NCBI RefSeq assembly: GCF_000721705.1
Contig: NZ_JOJL01000030.1
Coordinates: forward strand, 1-64,000
Source: Actinoplanes subtropicus
GTDB taxonomy: Bacteria > Actinomycetota > Actinomycetes > Mycobacteriales > Micromonosporaceae
Direction: 5' to 3'
Length of the DNA stretch: 64,000 bases
Within the stretch, counting starts at the first letter, position 1; each line of letters opens with the position of its first letter. The notes beneath the pieces are model-generated. The model was given only the letters and a program-made list of their open reading frames with translations. It did no database searches and had not been told where the DNA came from. Of the stretch, positions 26,394 to 35,065 are shown piece after piece. Made by a program: the position numbers and the translations under genes.

Positions 26394-27296
26394 ATGACTA
26401 GCGGCGTGTCCTCGGATGCCCCTTCTCCGCCAACGGCGCCGGCCCGTGACTTCGACGGTCTGTACAAGGCGTTGTTGGAGGCTCACCCCCATGTTGCGCT
26501 GAACCTGCTGTGCGGCGCACGACTCGACGGCCAGACCGTGATCCTCGACGGACCGACGGAGCAACCACGGCAACGCAGCCGCCAGCGCGACAAAGTGTTC
26601 TTGGTCCAGAATCGCGACGGCATACCCGCCGACGTCTACCACGTCGAGGTCCAGGTCCAGCGCACCGAGGACTTCCAAGAGCGGATGGTCGCCTACTGGG
26701 CGAGCCTGGCTCTCAAATACCGCCGCGCGGATCACCGGATCCACCAAGTCGTGGTCTGGCCGCTGGGCGGTGGGTACCCGGGTCATTTCAGCCGTGACCG
26801 GGCGCGGCTCGACTATCGGTCGGTCAACGTACCCGACGACCTGGACGCCGGCATGCTTCTGGCGGGTCCGCTGGCGCCGCTCGCTTTGTGGTCGCGGAAG
26901 GCACCGCCCGACCTGCCGGAACGGGTTGCCGATCGGATCGCCGCGACGGGCGCTCTCGAGGAACAGCTGGTCCAGATCGAGCTGGGTATGCTCGTGGGAG
27001 GTTCACTGGCGGCCCAGGTAGTCGAAGCGCTGCGGAGGAGAGGCATGAACGACGTTCTCGAGCAGACGGAGTCGGGCCGCGAGATCGCTCGCCGAAACCG
27101 GGAGCAGGGCCTCGAGAAAGGCCTGGAGAAGGGTCTGGAGCAGGGCCACATCGATGGGATGCGGGCGCTCCTGCGGGCGAAATTCGGGGACTTCGCCGAC
27201 CTGGACGACCTCGCCCGGCGACTGGCCGCCCGCGACCACGACGGAAACATCGCACGCATCGTCGCTGGTGCGACCTTGGCGGAGCTGCACTCCTGA
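26394..27296 (+). CDS. Rpn/PD-(D/E)XK nuclease family protein (recombination-promoting nuclease-like)
   Basis: 300 residues. A PD-(D/E)XK nuclease-like core is suggested by FDGLYKALLEAH at the front, YHVEVQVQRTEDFQERMVAY (about residues 82-101; E and Q as the nuclease ExQ motif) and an R...Y pair following. The C-terminus has the repeated Glu-Gly-Leu-Glu-Lys helix (GLEKGLEKGLEQG) typical of Rpn/PDDEXK-family transposase-like proteins. AAGGGAGGG precedes the ATG. Rpn proteins cut DNA and can promote RecA-independent recombination; many lie in mobile or variable regions. It stands alone, 157 nt after the primase remnant. Confidence 0.8.
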   Translation: MTSGVSSDAPSPPTAPARDFDGLYKALLEAHPHVALNLLCGARLDGQTVILDGPTEQPRQRSRQRDKVFLVQNRDGIPADVYHVEVQVQRTEDFQERMVAYWASLALKYRRADHRIHQVVVWPLGGGYPGHFSRDRARLDYRSVNVPDDLDAGMLLAGPLAPLALWSRKAPPDLPERVADRIAATGALEEQLVQIELGMLVGGSLAAQVVEALRRRGMNDVLEQTESGREIARRNREQGLEKGLEKGLEQGHIDGMRALLRAKFGDFADLDDLARRLAARDHDGNIARIVAGATLAELHS

Positions 27297-27345
27297 GCCG
27301 TGCGGGAGCCTCGGCCTTTGAGCCGGCGAACGGAGGACGGCGCCG

Positions 27346-28485
27346 ATGAGCGCGGTTATCGGGATCGGTGTTGTCGGGTTCGGGTGGATGGGGCGGGTGC
27401 ACACCCAGGCGTACGCCCGAATCCCGCACCACTACCCCGACGCGCCGGCCATCGCCCTCATCGCCGTCGCCGACGACGTCCCCGGCCGGGCCGCCGAAGC
27501 CGCCGCCCGCTACGGCTTCAACCGTGCCGTCCTCGACTGGCGTGACCTGCTCGACGACCCTCACATCCAGGCGGTCAGCATCACCCTGCCGAACTTCCTG
27601 CACCGCGAGGTGGGCTCGGCCTTCGCCGCCGCCGGTAAGCACATCTGGATCGAGAAGCCGGTCGGGCTCTCCGCCGACGACGCCCGGGCGATAAAGGGCG
27701 ATATCCAGGTGGGAGTCGGCTTCAACTACCGCAACGCCCCGGCGGTCGAGAAGGCCCGGCAAATCCTCCAGGACGGAGAAATCGGCACGGTCACCCACGC
27801 GCGGTTCCGTCTGCTCAGCGACTACGCCGCCCACCCGGAAGGCGCCCTGAGCTGGCGCTTCGAACGCGAGCGCGGCGGCAACGGCGTCCTGGGCGACCTG
27901 GGCTCCCACGGCATAGACCTGATCCGCTATCTCCTCGGCGAAATCGACTCCCTCGTAGCCGACACCGCGATCTTCATTCCCACCCGCCCGCGCCCGACCG
28001 GCACCACGAAAGGCCACCAGCGAGGCGCCGGCGAGCCCGGCCCGGTCGAGAACGACGACTGGCTCGGCGCTCTGCTGAGAATGCGGAGCGGTGCCCGCGT
28101 CACGGTCGAGGCGAGCCGGGTGGCGGTGGCCGAGCAGAACAACTACGGGTTCGAGATCCACGGCACCAAGGGTGCCCTCTTCTGGGACTTCCGCCGCATG
28201 GGCGAGCTCGGCGTCAGCACCGGCTCGTCCTATCAGGACGAACCCGTGCGCACCGTCTTCGCCGGTCCACACGACGGCGAGTACGGGACGTTCCAGCCCG
28301 GCGCCGGCATCGCCATGGGCTACGACGACCTGAAGGTCATCGAGGCGTACCGCTTCCTGCGTTCGATCGCCGACGGGCGCCCGTACGGCGCCACCATCGA
28401 CGACGCGATCCGCAGCGCCGAGGCGCTGGACGCGCTGGAGCGGTCCGTGGCGACCGGCGCCTGGGTCAGCCTGCCGACCGTCTGA
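27346..28485 (+). CDS. Gfo/Idh/MocA-family NAD(P)-dependent oxidoreductase
   Basis: 379 residues. The N-terminal Rossmann fold has GVVGFGWMGRVHTQAY; IWIEKPVG supplies the EKP lysine near residue 104, and the C-terminal alpha/beta domain follows. These enzymes oxidise or reduce sugars, inositols or their phosphates. GGAGGA lies about 10 nt before the ATG at 27346. It is followed after 105 nt by the pectate lyase gene, whose own promoter suggests separate control. A role in uronate or other sugar metabolism would fit but is inferred. Confidence 0.9.
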   Translation: MSAVIGIGVVGFGWMGRVHTQAYARIPHHYPDAPAIALIAVADDVPGRAAEAAARYGFNRAVLDWRDLLDDPHIQAVSITLPNFLHREVGSAFAAAGKHIWIEKPVGLSADDARAIKGDIQVGVGFNYRNAPAVEKARQILQDGEIGTVTHARFRLLSDYAAHPEGALSWRFERERGGNGVLGDLGSHGIDLIRYLLGEIDSLVADTAIFIPTRPRPTGTTKGHQRGAGEPGPVENDDWLGALLRMRSGARVTVEASRVAVAEQNNYGFEIHGTKGALFWDFRRMGELGVSTGSSYQDEPVRTVFAGPHDGEYGTFQPGAGIAMGYDDLKVIEAYRFLRSIADGRPYGATIDDAIRSAEALDALERSVATGAWVSLPTV

Positions 28486-28494
28486 CCCGACTTC

Positions 28495-28546
28495 TTGACG
28501 ACATAGAGGTTAATCGATACCGTCAAGCGTCAGGAAAGCGCTTACC
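28495..28546 (+). promoter_or_regulatory. promoter and LacI-type operator of the pectate lyase gene
   Basis: TTGACG (28495-28500) and TACCGT (28518-28523) with a 17-nt spacer. Ten bases further lies GGAAAGCGCTTACC (28533-28546), an inverted repeat around AGCGCT like that used by LacI-family repressors of plant polysaccharide genes. The regulator is not in this window. Confidence 0.45.
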
Positions 28547-28590
28547 TCAGTCCCGTCCGCAAGCGGAACACACCGCATCGGAGGTTCCTG

Positions 28591-29583
28591 ATGTCTACCC
28601 GCTCCTGGCGCACTCCCCTCTTCGCCACCGGCGTCGCCGCAGCCACCGCGGCCGCCCTGCTCGCGTACGCCCCCGCCGCCCTCGCCGCCACCTACAACCA
28701 GGAGGGCTGGTCCACCCAGGCCGGTGGCACCAGCGGCGGCTCGTCCAGCACCACGGTCACCGTCACGAGCCTCTCCGCGCTGACGAGCGCGGCCGGCTCC
28801 AGCACCTCGCAGACCGTCAAGGTCAGCGGCAACTTCACCTGCTCGTCCGATGTCACGGTCGCCTCCAACAAGACGATCCTCGGCGTCGGCTCGAGCTCCG
28901 GCCTCACCGGCTGCGGCCTGAAGATCAAGGGCGTCAACAACGTCATCGTCCGCAACCTGAAAATTGCCAAGGTGCTGGCCGGCAACGGCAATGGCGACGC
29001 CATTCACATCGAGAAGGCGACGCACATCTGGATCGACCACAACGACCTGTCCAGCGACACCAGCCACGGCACCGACTATTACGACGGCCTGCTCGACATC
29101 ACGCACGCCGCCGACTACATCACCGTGAGCTGGAACTACGAGCACGACCACATCAAGTGCGACCTGCTCGGCCACTCGGACGACAACGCCTCCGAGGACA
29201 CCGGCCACCTGCGGGTCACCTACCACCACAACTACTTCCGCAATTGTGACCAGCGCGGGCCGCGGGTGCGTTTCGGCAACCCCGTGCACGTCTACAACAA
29301 CTACTACTACAACAGCGGCACCTACGGCATCGCGAGCACCTGCAACGCGGGCGTCTACGTCGAGCGCAATTACTTCGAGAACACGCCCAATTCCGTTGTC
29401 ACGCAGACCGGCGATTCGCCCTCGGGCAACGTCAAGCTGCTCAACAACTACCTGGTGAACTCGGGCACACCGGCCAGCCGCAACAGCGGAAGCGTCGCCG
29501 CGATCCCGTATTCGTACACGGTCGACGCCAACAGCAGCGTCAAGTCGATCGTCACCGCGGGCGCGGGCACCGGCAAGATCTGA
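28591..29583 (+). CDS. secreted pectate lyase, PL1-type beta-helix
   Basis: 330 residues with a Sec signal peptide cut after ALA (residues 1-32). The mature protein is a right-handed parallel beta-helix: NKTILGVGSSSGL, IVRNLKI, AIHIEKATHIWIDHNDLSSD, DGLLDITHAADYITVSWNYE, a LLGHSD segment and the RGPRVRFG arginine block of PL1 pectate lyases. It cleaves polygalacturonan by beta-elimination outside the cell, normally with calcium. GGAGG precedes the ATG. It lies between a LacI-type operator and a strong terminator, so it is probably monocistronic. Confidence 0.92.
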   Translation: MSTRSWRTPLFATGVAAATAAALLAYAPAALAATYNQEGWSTQAGGTSGGSSSTTVTVTSLSALTSAAGSSTSQTVKVSGNFTCSSDVTVASNKTILGVGSSSGLTGCGLKIKGVNNVIVRNLKIAKVLAGNGNGDAIHIEKATHIWIDHNDLSSDTSHGTDYYDGLLDITHAADYITVSWNYEHDHIKCDLLGHSDDNASEDTGHLRVTYHHNYFRNCDQRGPRVRFGNPVHVYNNYYYNSGTYGIASTCNAGVYVERNYFENTPNSVVTQTGDSPSGNVKLLNNYLVNSGTPASRNSGSVAAIPYSYTVDANSSVKSIVTAGAGTGKI

Positions 29584-29597
29584 CGGCTTTCGCATCG

Positions 29598-29630
29598 ATG
29601 CTGGGCGGTCACCACCGAGCCGCCCAGCAT
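29598..29630 (+). terminator. terminator of the pectate lyase gene
   Basis: ATGCTGGGCGG pairs perfectly with CCGCCCAGCAT (11 bp, 11-nt loop), 14 nt after the stop codon and followed by CACCCTTT. It lies before the convergent TetR gene. Confidence 0.8.
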
Positions 29631-29751
29631 CACCCTTTCAAAACCAATGCGGACGTACGAGGAAGCGGGGCCCCGCCGATCCCGGCCGCCCCCGCCTCTC
29701 CCCGCGACCACCTGCAACAAAAGGCCGTGGACGCGACTCTCGCGTTAGCAC

Positions 29752-30336
29752 TCAACCCAAAAGCCGCCGCAGGAACTCCTCGAACGCATCCTGCGCCCCC
29801 GGCATCGCCGCGACCGGATCCGGCGAGCGGGCGACCAGAATCGCCGCCTCATTGACCGAGACCAGCACCAAATGGGAAAACATCTCCACGTGCCGGGCGT
29901 CGAGTCGACCCAGTTGCGCGGCTGCCTCGAGCGCGGCCCGGAACTGGCCCAGCACGCTCTGCTGGTCCAGCTCGCGGAACCGTTCCCAGCCGAGCACCGC
30001 CGGCGCGTCGATCAGCACGATCTGCTGCACCACGGGATCACCGGCCAGCCGGATCCAGGCCAGGCAGGCCGTGCGCAGCGCCTCGACCGGATCGGTCAGC
30101 TCGGCGATCCCGCCGACGACCTCGGCGATCACCCGGTCCTCCAGGCTCTCCAGGACCGCGACGAACAGCGCCTCCTTGCCCGGGAAGTGGTGGTAGAGCG
30201 AGCCGCGGCTGGCGCCGGTCTCCTGCAGCACCGCCTCGATCGACGTGCCCTCGTACCCGTGCGTCGCGAAGAGCCGGGTGGCGACCCGTACGAACTGCTC
30301 CCGGGTCTCCCGGCCGCGTGCCACGTTTCTGTTCAC
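29752..30336 (-). CDS. TetR-family repressor
   Basis: 194 residues. Helix-turn-helix at about residues 10-55 (REQFVRVATRLFATHGYEGT, then SRGSLYHHFPGKEALF) and a helical ligand-binding domain behind. The GTG at 30336 has GAGAGGG about 6 nt ahead; a longer frame from 30375 would run across the operators. It is divergent from the alpha/beta hydrolase gene, with two copies of a 17-bp palindrome between them, so it very probably represses both and responds to a substrate of the hydrolase. Confidence 0.92.
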   Translation of the reverse strand: MNRNVARGRETREQFVRVATRLFATHGYEGTSIEAVLQETGASRGSLYHHFPGKEALFVAVLESLEDRVIAEVVGGIAELTDPVEALRTACLAWIRLAGDPVVQQIVLIDAPAVLGWERFRELDQQSVLGQFRAALEAAAQLGRLDARHVEMFSHLVLVSVNEAAILVARSPDPVAAMPGAQDAFEEFLRRLLG

Positions 30337-30354
30337 TCGTGCCCTCTCATTGAC

Positions 30355-30397
30355 AGACCGACAGTCGGTCTGCAATATCTAGACCGACAGTCGGTTT
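30355..30397. promoter_or_regulatory. paired TetR operators
   Basis: AGACCGACAGTCGGTCT (30355-30371, perfect palindrome around a central base) and AGACCGACAGTCGGTTT (30381-30397) are spaced 26 nt centre to centre. They lie in the 95-nt gap between the divergent TetR and hydrolase genes. Confidence 0.85.
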
Positions 30398-30431
30398 CTG
30401 ACCGTACCAATCCCTGCGGGGAGGGAACGAC

Positions 30432-31268
30432 ATGGCACAACGACTGACCGCCACCACCACCCGCGGCCCGGCCGGATATCTGGACACCGGCTCCGGCCCC
30501 GGCGGCGCGGCCCTGTTCATCCACGGCGTCGGCACCGGCAGCAGCCTCTGGCGCGGCGTCATCGACCTGATCGGCGACGAACGCCGCTGCGTCGCGCTCG
30601 ACCTGCCGCTGCACGGGCGCACTCCCGCCGCCGCCTCCTACGAGCTGGGCGAGACCGCCGACTTCGTGGCCGCCTTCTGCGCGTCGCTCGGGCTGACCGG
30701 CATCGACCTGGTCGCCAACGACACGGGCGGAGCGATCGCCCAGATCTTCGCGGCCCGGCACCCGGAGTCGCTCCGCTCGTTCACGCTCACCAACTGCGAC
30801 ACGATCGGCAACATCCCGCCCAAGATCTTCGCCCCGGTCGTCTGGCTGGCCCGGGCCCGGCTGCTGGCTCCCCTGCAGCGCCTGGCCCTGCGCAACTCCC
30901 GCCAGGCCCGCAAGCTGCTGTACGGTCCGGGCCTCCAGAACGTCGAGGCCCTGCCGATCGCCCTGGTCGAAGAGTGGCTGGCCCCGCTCTCCGGCGCCCG
31001 GGCCCGCGAGGCCGAGCGCTGGATGGCCGCGATCCGCGCCCGCGACCTGGTGGCCGTCCAGCCGAAGCTGGCCACCCTGGAGGTCCCGACCCAGCTCGTG
31101 TGGGGCACCGGGGACGCCTTCTTCGCCCGCTCCTGGGCGTACAAGCTGAGGAATTTGATCCCCGGCACCCGCGAGGTGATCGAGGTGCCCGGCGCCCGCC
31201 TCTTCTTCCCGGTCGAGCGCCCGGCCGATCTCGCCGAACCCCTGCTGCGCTTCTGGAAGACGTTGTAG
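30432..31268 (+). CDS. alpha/beta hydrolase, haloalkane-dehalogenase-like, catalytic His apparently absent
   Basis: 278 residues of alpha/beta-hydrolase fold. The oxyanion strand is FIHGVGTG; the nucleophile elbow is ANDTGG, with Asp instead of Ser as in haloalkane dehalogenases and epoxide hydrolases; GTGDAFF may give the acid. Where the family has the catalytic histidine (usually GARHF...ERP) this protein reads GARLFFPVERP, so the general base seems to be missing. Either the His comes from elsewhere or the enzyme is inactive or repurposed. Under the paired TetR operators; the ATG follows GGGGAGGGA. Confidence 0.85.
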   Translation: MAQRLTATTTRGPAGYLDTGSGPGGAALFIHGVGTGSSLWRGVIDLIGDERRCVALDLPLHGRTPAAASYELGETADFVAAFCASLGLTGIDLVANDTGGAIAQIFAARHPESLRSFTLTNCDTIGNIPPKIFAPVVWLARARLLAPLQRLALRNSRQARKLLYGPGLQNVEALPIALVEEWLAPLSGARAREAERWMAAIRARDLVAVQPKLATLEVPTQLVWGTGDAFFARSWAYKLRNLIPGTREVIEVPGARLFFPVERPADLAEPLLRFWKTL

Positions 31269-31377
31269 CGACGCCGACACGGTGACCGCGGCGCGCTCGT
31301 CTCCCCGCAGGTGACGGTGCGACTACTACGCCATCTGACAAGGGCGGCCCCGGCCGCCCGGCGAGTCGCTGCCGTCG

Positions 31378-31572
31378 TTGTCGGAACGCGAGATCGAGGT
31401 GGTACGGGAGGTCGCCCGCGGCCGTACCAACCTGGAGATCGGCGCCGAACTGTTCATCTCGCTCAGCACCGTCAAGGGCCACGTCTCGGCCATTCAGACC
31501 AAGCTCGGCCTCCGCAATCGCACCGAGATCGCCGTCTGGGCCTGGGAGCATCGCATCGTCGAAACGGGCTAG
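31378..31572 (+). pseudogene. orphan LuxR/NarL-type DNA-binding domain
   Basis: About 64 residues: LSEREIEVVREVARGRTNLE, then LSTVKGHVSAIQTKLGLRNR, the full C-terminal helix-turn-helix of NarL-type response regulators. In frame upstream the sequence stays open only to a TGA at about 31336 and carries no receiver domain. It is therefore probably the 3' remnant of a response regulator gene; a TTG at 31378 could allow a small free-standing HTH protein. It ends 1 nt before the convergent membrane-protein gene's last codon. Confidence 0.6.
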
Positions 31573-31799
31573 TAACCGGCCGCCGCGTTGATTCCGAGGG
31601 CGCTGACGACGGTGGTGATCAGGAGGGCGATGGCCACCGCCGAGCCGATCAGGGCGGCGCCGATCAGGACGAGCTGCAGCGTGGTCTTGCCGATGCCACC
31701 GATGCCCTCGGCGAGCACCTTGCCGAGGCTGGGGTGGTCCCAGGTGATCGGCGGGTAGGTCCGGGCGTGTGTCGTGGACGGGCTACCTTGCATCAACAT
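31569..31799 (-). CDS. small membrane protein of unknown function
   Basis: 76 residues. A polar N-terminus, the phrase LGKVLAEGIGGIGKTTLQLV and one strong membrane segment (about residues 43-68) before AAGY. AGGGGGC lies before the ATG at 31799. It resembles a short accessory membrane subunit; GIGKTT looks like but is too short to be a Walker A site. It lies downstream of the FtsH-like protease gene on the same strand. Confidence 0.55.
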   Translation of the reverse strand: MLMQGSPSTTHARTYPPITWDHPSLGKVLAEGIGGIGKTTLQLVLIGAALIGSAVAIALLITTVVSALGINAAAGY

Positions 31800-31888
31800 G
31801 ACGGGCCCCCTTTGGCTCCAACATGTGCTGGTACCCCTTCATGATCTGCCGCCGGGAACGCCCGGATAAGTAGCCATTTGGCCACACC

Positions 31889-34309
31889 TCAGTCGGGCGG
31901 CGCGGGCGCCGGCGCCGGGCGCCGCCAGATCGCCAGGTCGTCGAGGGCCGGGTTGCCGTCGACGACCACGACGTTCCCGGGCTCGCGGGACGGCAACGCC
32001 GTCGTCAGCCGGGCGTGGTTGCGGTGGGCGGTCAGCGCCGCCCTGTGGTATGCCTCGATCTCGGCGATGAACTGGTCGTCGGCGTAGATCGAGCCGTCGA
32101 TCAGCGGCCCCCGCCGGCCTTCGACGACCGCGATCACGTCCTCGCCGGTCAGCGTCTTGTGCGCCTCCAGCGCGTGCGCCAGGGCCAGCACCTGGCGACG
32201 GTTCTCCTTGAGGATCTTCTCGGTGCGCTGCAGCATCTCGCCGAGGCTGTCCTCGATCCGGTCGGCCAGCGCGCGGCGGGCGCTGATGTCGTTCTTCTCG
32301 CCCTTGGGCGGCGCCCCGGGTGTGCCGACGCCGAGCCGGTTGCTGGTCGCGTACGAGGAGACGGTGGAGCCCATGCCCCATACGCCCTCCATGTTGGTCG
32401 CCACCGCGGTCGCCGACTCGAGGTCGCCGGAGACGCCGGAGGAGCTGTCGCCGTCGAAGAACATCCGCTCGCCGGCCAGCGACGCCAGCGAGACGTAGAT
32501 GTCCGACTCATAGTGGCTGCGCCAGGTGGTGAACTGGTCCTCCGGCGGGATGCTGGCCACCATGCCGAGGTAGCCGCTGCCCTTTTCGATCGTGGCGATG
32601 TCGATCTCCATGTGGTGGCGGGTCCGGTACGCCACCACCGCGTGGCACGCCTCGTGCACCGCGACCGCGTGCCGTTCCCGCTCGATGTACTCGACGTTCT
32701 CTGCCGGGCCCAGCTCCTTGAGCTGCTTGGCGCGGATGATGTCGCGCCACGTGATGGTGTCCCGGTCGTCGCGGGTCGCGGTGATCAGCGCCTCGTTGAC
32801 CATGTCCTTGATGGTCGCCCCGGTCGCGTACGGCGTAATCGTCGCCAGCTTGTCGATCTGCTCCTCGGTCAGCTCGTGCTTCACCTTGTCCAGGTAACCC
32901 TGGTACGTGCGCACCCGGCCGGCCTTGCTCGGGTAGCCGACCTTGTAGATCCGGTCGATCCGGCCCGGCCGCAGCAGCGCCTCGTCGAGCGCCTCGGGCA
33001 GGTTGGTCGCCATCATCACCAGGATGCGGTATTTCGGTGGCGGCTTCGGGCGCATGCCGAGGGTCCGGCGTACGTACCGGTTGATGAAGCCGCGCGGCTT
33101 CTTGAGGCCGGAGAGCTCCGTGAGCAGGGCCTCCAGCGTGCCCATGCCACCACCGCCGCCACCCATGCCGCCGCCCATGACCACCCGGTCCTGGTGCAGG
33201 GACTGCCGGGTCAGCGCCCAGCGCGAGTCCTCGGACAGGTACGAGAAGCCGTGGCACCCACCGGTCTGGAACGGCGCGGGCGTCATGCCGCGCGGGAAGC
33301 CCCCTTGACCACCTTGGGCCAGCGCGCCGCGGTTGCCCAGCGAGTCCGCCTCGTCGAAGAACACGATCACGCCGCCGTAGCGCAGCGCCAGCTTGCGCAG
33401 CTTGCGGAACAACGACTTGACCTTGAGTACGCCGACCCCGAAGAACATGTTGATGAACGCGCCCGGGTCGACGAACACGTACGGCTTGCCGGTCTCGCCG
33501 GCCACCGCCTCGGCCATCAGCGTCTTGCCGGTGCCGGGCGGCCCCCAGAGCAGGATGCCGCCGGGCACGTAGCCGCCGCGAGACTCGATCGCCTCCGGGT
33601 TCTCCAGGTAGACGATGTTCTCCTTGACCCGCTCCAGCACGTGGTCCTGTCCCCAGACGTCGGAGAACCGGGTCTTCACGTCGTCCGGGAAGTAGACGTC
33701 GACGCCGCCCCGGGACAGGAACCAGAAGATCGCCGCGAACTGCCCGACCCCGACGAACAGGATGAAGACCACCTGGATGAAGGTCGGCATGGCCGACCAG
33801 AGCAGGGCCGGGATCTGGAACAGCGCCATGGCCGGCGAGGTGTGCAGCACCGAGCCGAGGATCAGCGCCAACAGCCCGATCACCAGCAGCCACTTGAAGA
33901 CCCGCAGCAGCCGGAAGCGCGTCCAGTCGGAGAACACCCGGTGGGTGGCGCGCTCGACGCCGCCGAAGATCCCGTCCGTCCACAGTCGGTGGTACCAGGG
34001 CCAGTGCTCGCTGACCAGGAAGTGGATCTGGCGGAGCAATTCGATCCCGAAGAGCACCATGATGGTGATGCCCTTGCCACTGCGCACCATCAGGCGCATC
34101 GCGTCCGGGAACGGCAGGATCGGGTCGTCCGCCATCGAGCTCCACACCAGGGCGAAGAACGCCAGCGCGAAGAGCAGCAGGAACTTCACCCGGTCCCAGA
34201 GCGGGAGCCGCTTGCGGGTGGTGCGCTGGTGCGCGCGCGGCATCTCGCCCGGCTCGGGCAGCCCTTCCAGGACGTCGGCGGGTACGGGTTCGGGTGCCGG
34301 GCCGGTCAT
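31889..34309 (-). CDS. FtsH-like membrane AAA ATPase / zinc metalloprotease with an enlarged AAA insertion
   Basis: 806 residues. Three or more membrane segments lie in residues 35-220. The AAA domain has Walker A GPPGTGKT (Lys262) and Walker B FFDEAD (Asp319); the M41 peptidase domain has HEACH (His552, Glu553, His556), so the zinc site looks complete. Between Walker B and the sensor-1 Asn436 there are about 117 residues against roughly 50 in E. coli FtsH; the extra part is Gly-rich (GGGMGGGGGGMG). The ATG overlaps the stop of the lipoprotein gene upstream (ATGA). FtsH degrades membrane and short-lived soluble proteins; this divergent member is not the housekeeping FtsH by architecture. Confidence 0.88.
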   Translation of the reverse strand: MTGPAPEPVPADVLEGLPEPGEMPRAHQRTTRKRLPLWDRVKFLLLFALAFFALVWSSMADDPILPFPDAMRLMVRSGKGITIMVLFGIELLRQIHFLVSEHWPWYHRLWTDGIFGGVERATHRVFSDWTRFRLLRVFKWLLVIGLLALILGSVLHTSPAMALFQIPALLWSAMPTFIQVVFILFVGVGQFAAIFWFLSRGGVDVYFPDDVKTRFSDVWGQDHVLERVKENIVYLENPEAIESRGGYVPGGILLWGPPGTGKTLMAEAVAGETGKPYVFVDPGAFINMFFGVGVLKVKSLFRKLRKLALRYGGVIVFFDEADSLGNRGALAQGGQGGFPRGMTPAPFQTGGCHGFSYLSEDSRWALTRQSLHQDRVVMGGGMGGGGGGMGTLEALLTELSGLKKPRGFINRYVRRTLGMRPKPPPKYRILVMMATNLPEALDEALLRPGRIDRIYKVGYPSKAGRVRTYQGYLDKVKHELTEEQIDKLATITPYATGATIKDMVNEALITATRDDRDTITWRDIIRAKQLKELGPAENVEYIERERHAVAVHEACHAVVAYRTRHHMEIDIATIEKGSGYLGMVASIPPEDQFTTWRSHYESDIYVSLASLAGERMFFDGDSSSGVSGDLESATAVATNMEGVWGMGSTVSSYATSNRLGVGTPGAPPKGEKNDISARRALADRIEDSLGEMLQRTEKILKENRRQVLALAHALEAHKTLTGEDVIAVVEGRRGPLIDGSIYADDQFIAEIEAYHRAALTAHRNHARLTTALPSREPGNVVVVDGNPALDDLAIWRRPAPAPAPPD

Positions 34310-34971
34310 CACTGGCTCCTTACCGTGAAGGACGTGGCGATCGTGTCGAGCTCGTCGTACCGCGCCTTGTAGCAGGCCGTGGAGCATCGGATGATCAGCA
34401 GGTAGAGCTTGCTGTTGTCGTTGTTGACCAGCGCGGTCTGGTCGAAGGTGTGCATCACGCCGCTGCCGAGCACGTAGTCGAAGACCACCCGCACCCCGCG
34501 CAGCCCGTTCCGCGGCGCGAGCACCTCGTCGTGCAGCAGCTCGAAGTCGGTCAGGTCGGTGCTGGCCGTGGCCGCCTGGCGGGCGTCGTCGGTCACCGGC
34601 AGGATGATGTTGCGGAGCATGTCGAGCGAGACGGCGTTCTGCTGCGTCTGGCTGAGCGGGGAGATCCGCGCGTAGACGATCGGCTGGTCGGTGACGCCGT
34701 TGATGACCAGGTGCCGGGCGTCCGGCGAGGTGCTGGCGTCGTACGCGACCGACCACCAGGCCCGCTGCCGGGCCGCCTTGGTGGCCGAGTCGGGATTGGT
34801 GCCGCTGAGCGCGTCGTCGAGCGAGTCGGTGGCGGTCTGCCGCCAGTCGTGCGGCACCTTGAAGTAGGTCTTCTGCCCCGAATTCTTGACATAGGTGTAT
34901 TCGGGGGCGGCACAGGCCGCGGTAAACAGGATCGCGGCGACAGCGAGGATGTGGATCTTTGGTTTCACCAT
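34309..34971 (-). CDS. lipoprotein of unknown function coupled to the FtsH-like gene
   Basis: 220 residues with a lipoprotein signal peptide (ILAVAAILFTAAC, Cys20). The mature part has YFKVPHDWRQTATDSLDDAL and a C-terminal CSTACYKARYDELDTIATSF, similar in outline to actinomycete lipoproteins of the LpqN/PsbP-like type that bind small hydrophobic ligands; that likeness is weak. The ATG at 34971 is chosen because the signal peptide starts there; the frame to 35166 has an unrelated basic extension. Overlap with the protease start suggests it acts with the membrane protease on the outer face. Confidence 0.8.
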   Translation of the reverse strand: MVKPKIHILAVAAILFTAACAAPEYTYVKNSGQKTYFKVPHDWRQTATDSLDDALSGTNPDSATKAARQRAWWSVAYDASTSPDARHLVINGVTDQPIVYARISPLSQTQQNAVSLDMLRNIILPVTDDARQAATASTDLTDFELLHDEVLAPRNGLRGVRVVFDYVLGSGVMHTFDQTALVNNDNSKLYLLIIRCSTACYKARYDELDTIATSFTVRSQ

Positions 34972-35065
34972 CGGCGACCACCGCTCTGACGGGCTGTCCG
35001 TCCTCGCAGTATCTCCCGAGGTTGTTACGCGTTCGTAGCGTGCGAAAGGATGATGTGAGGGCTGT

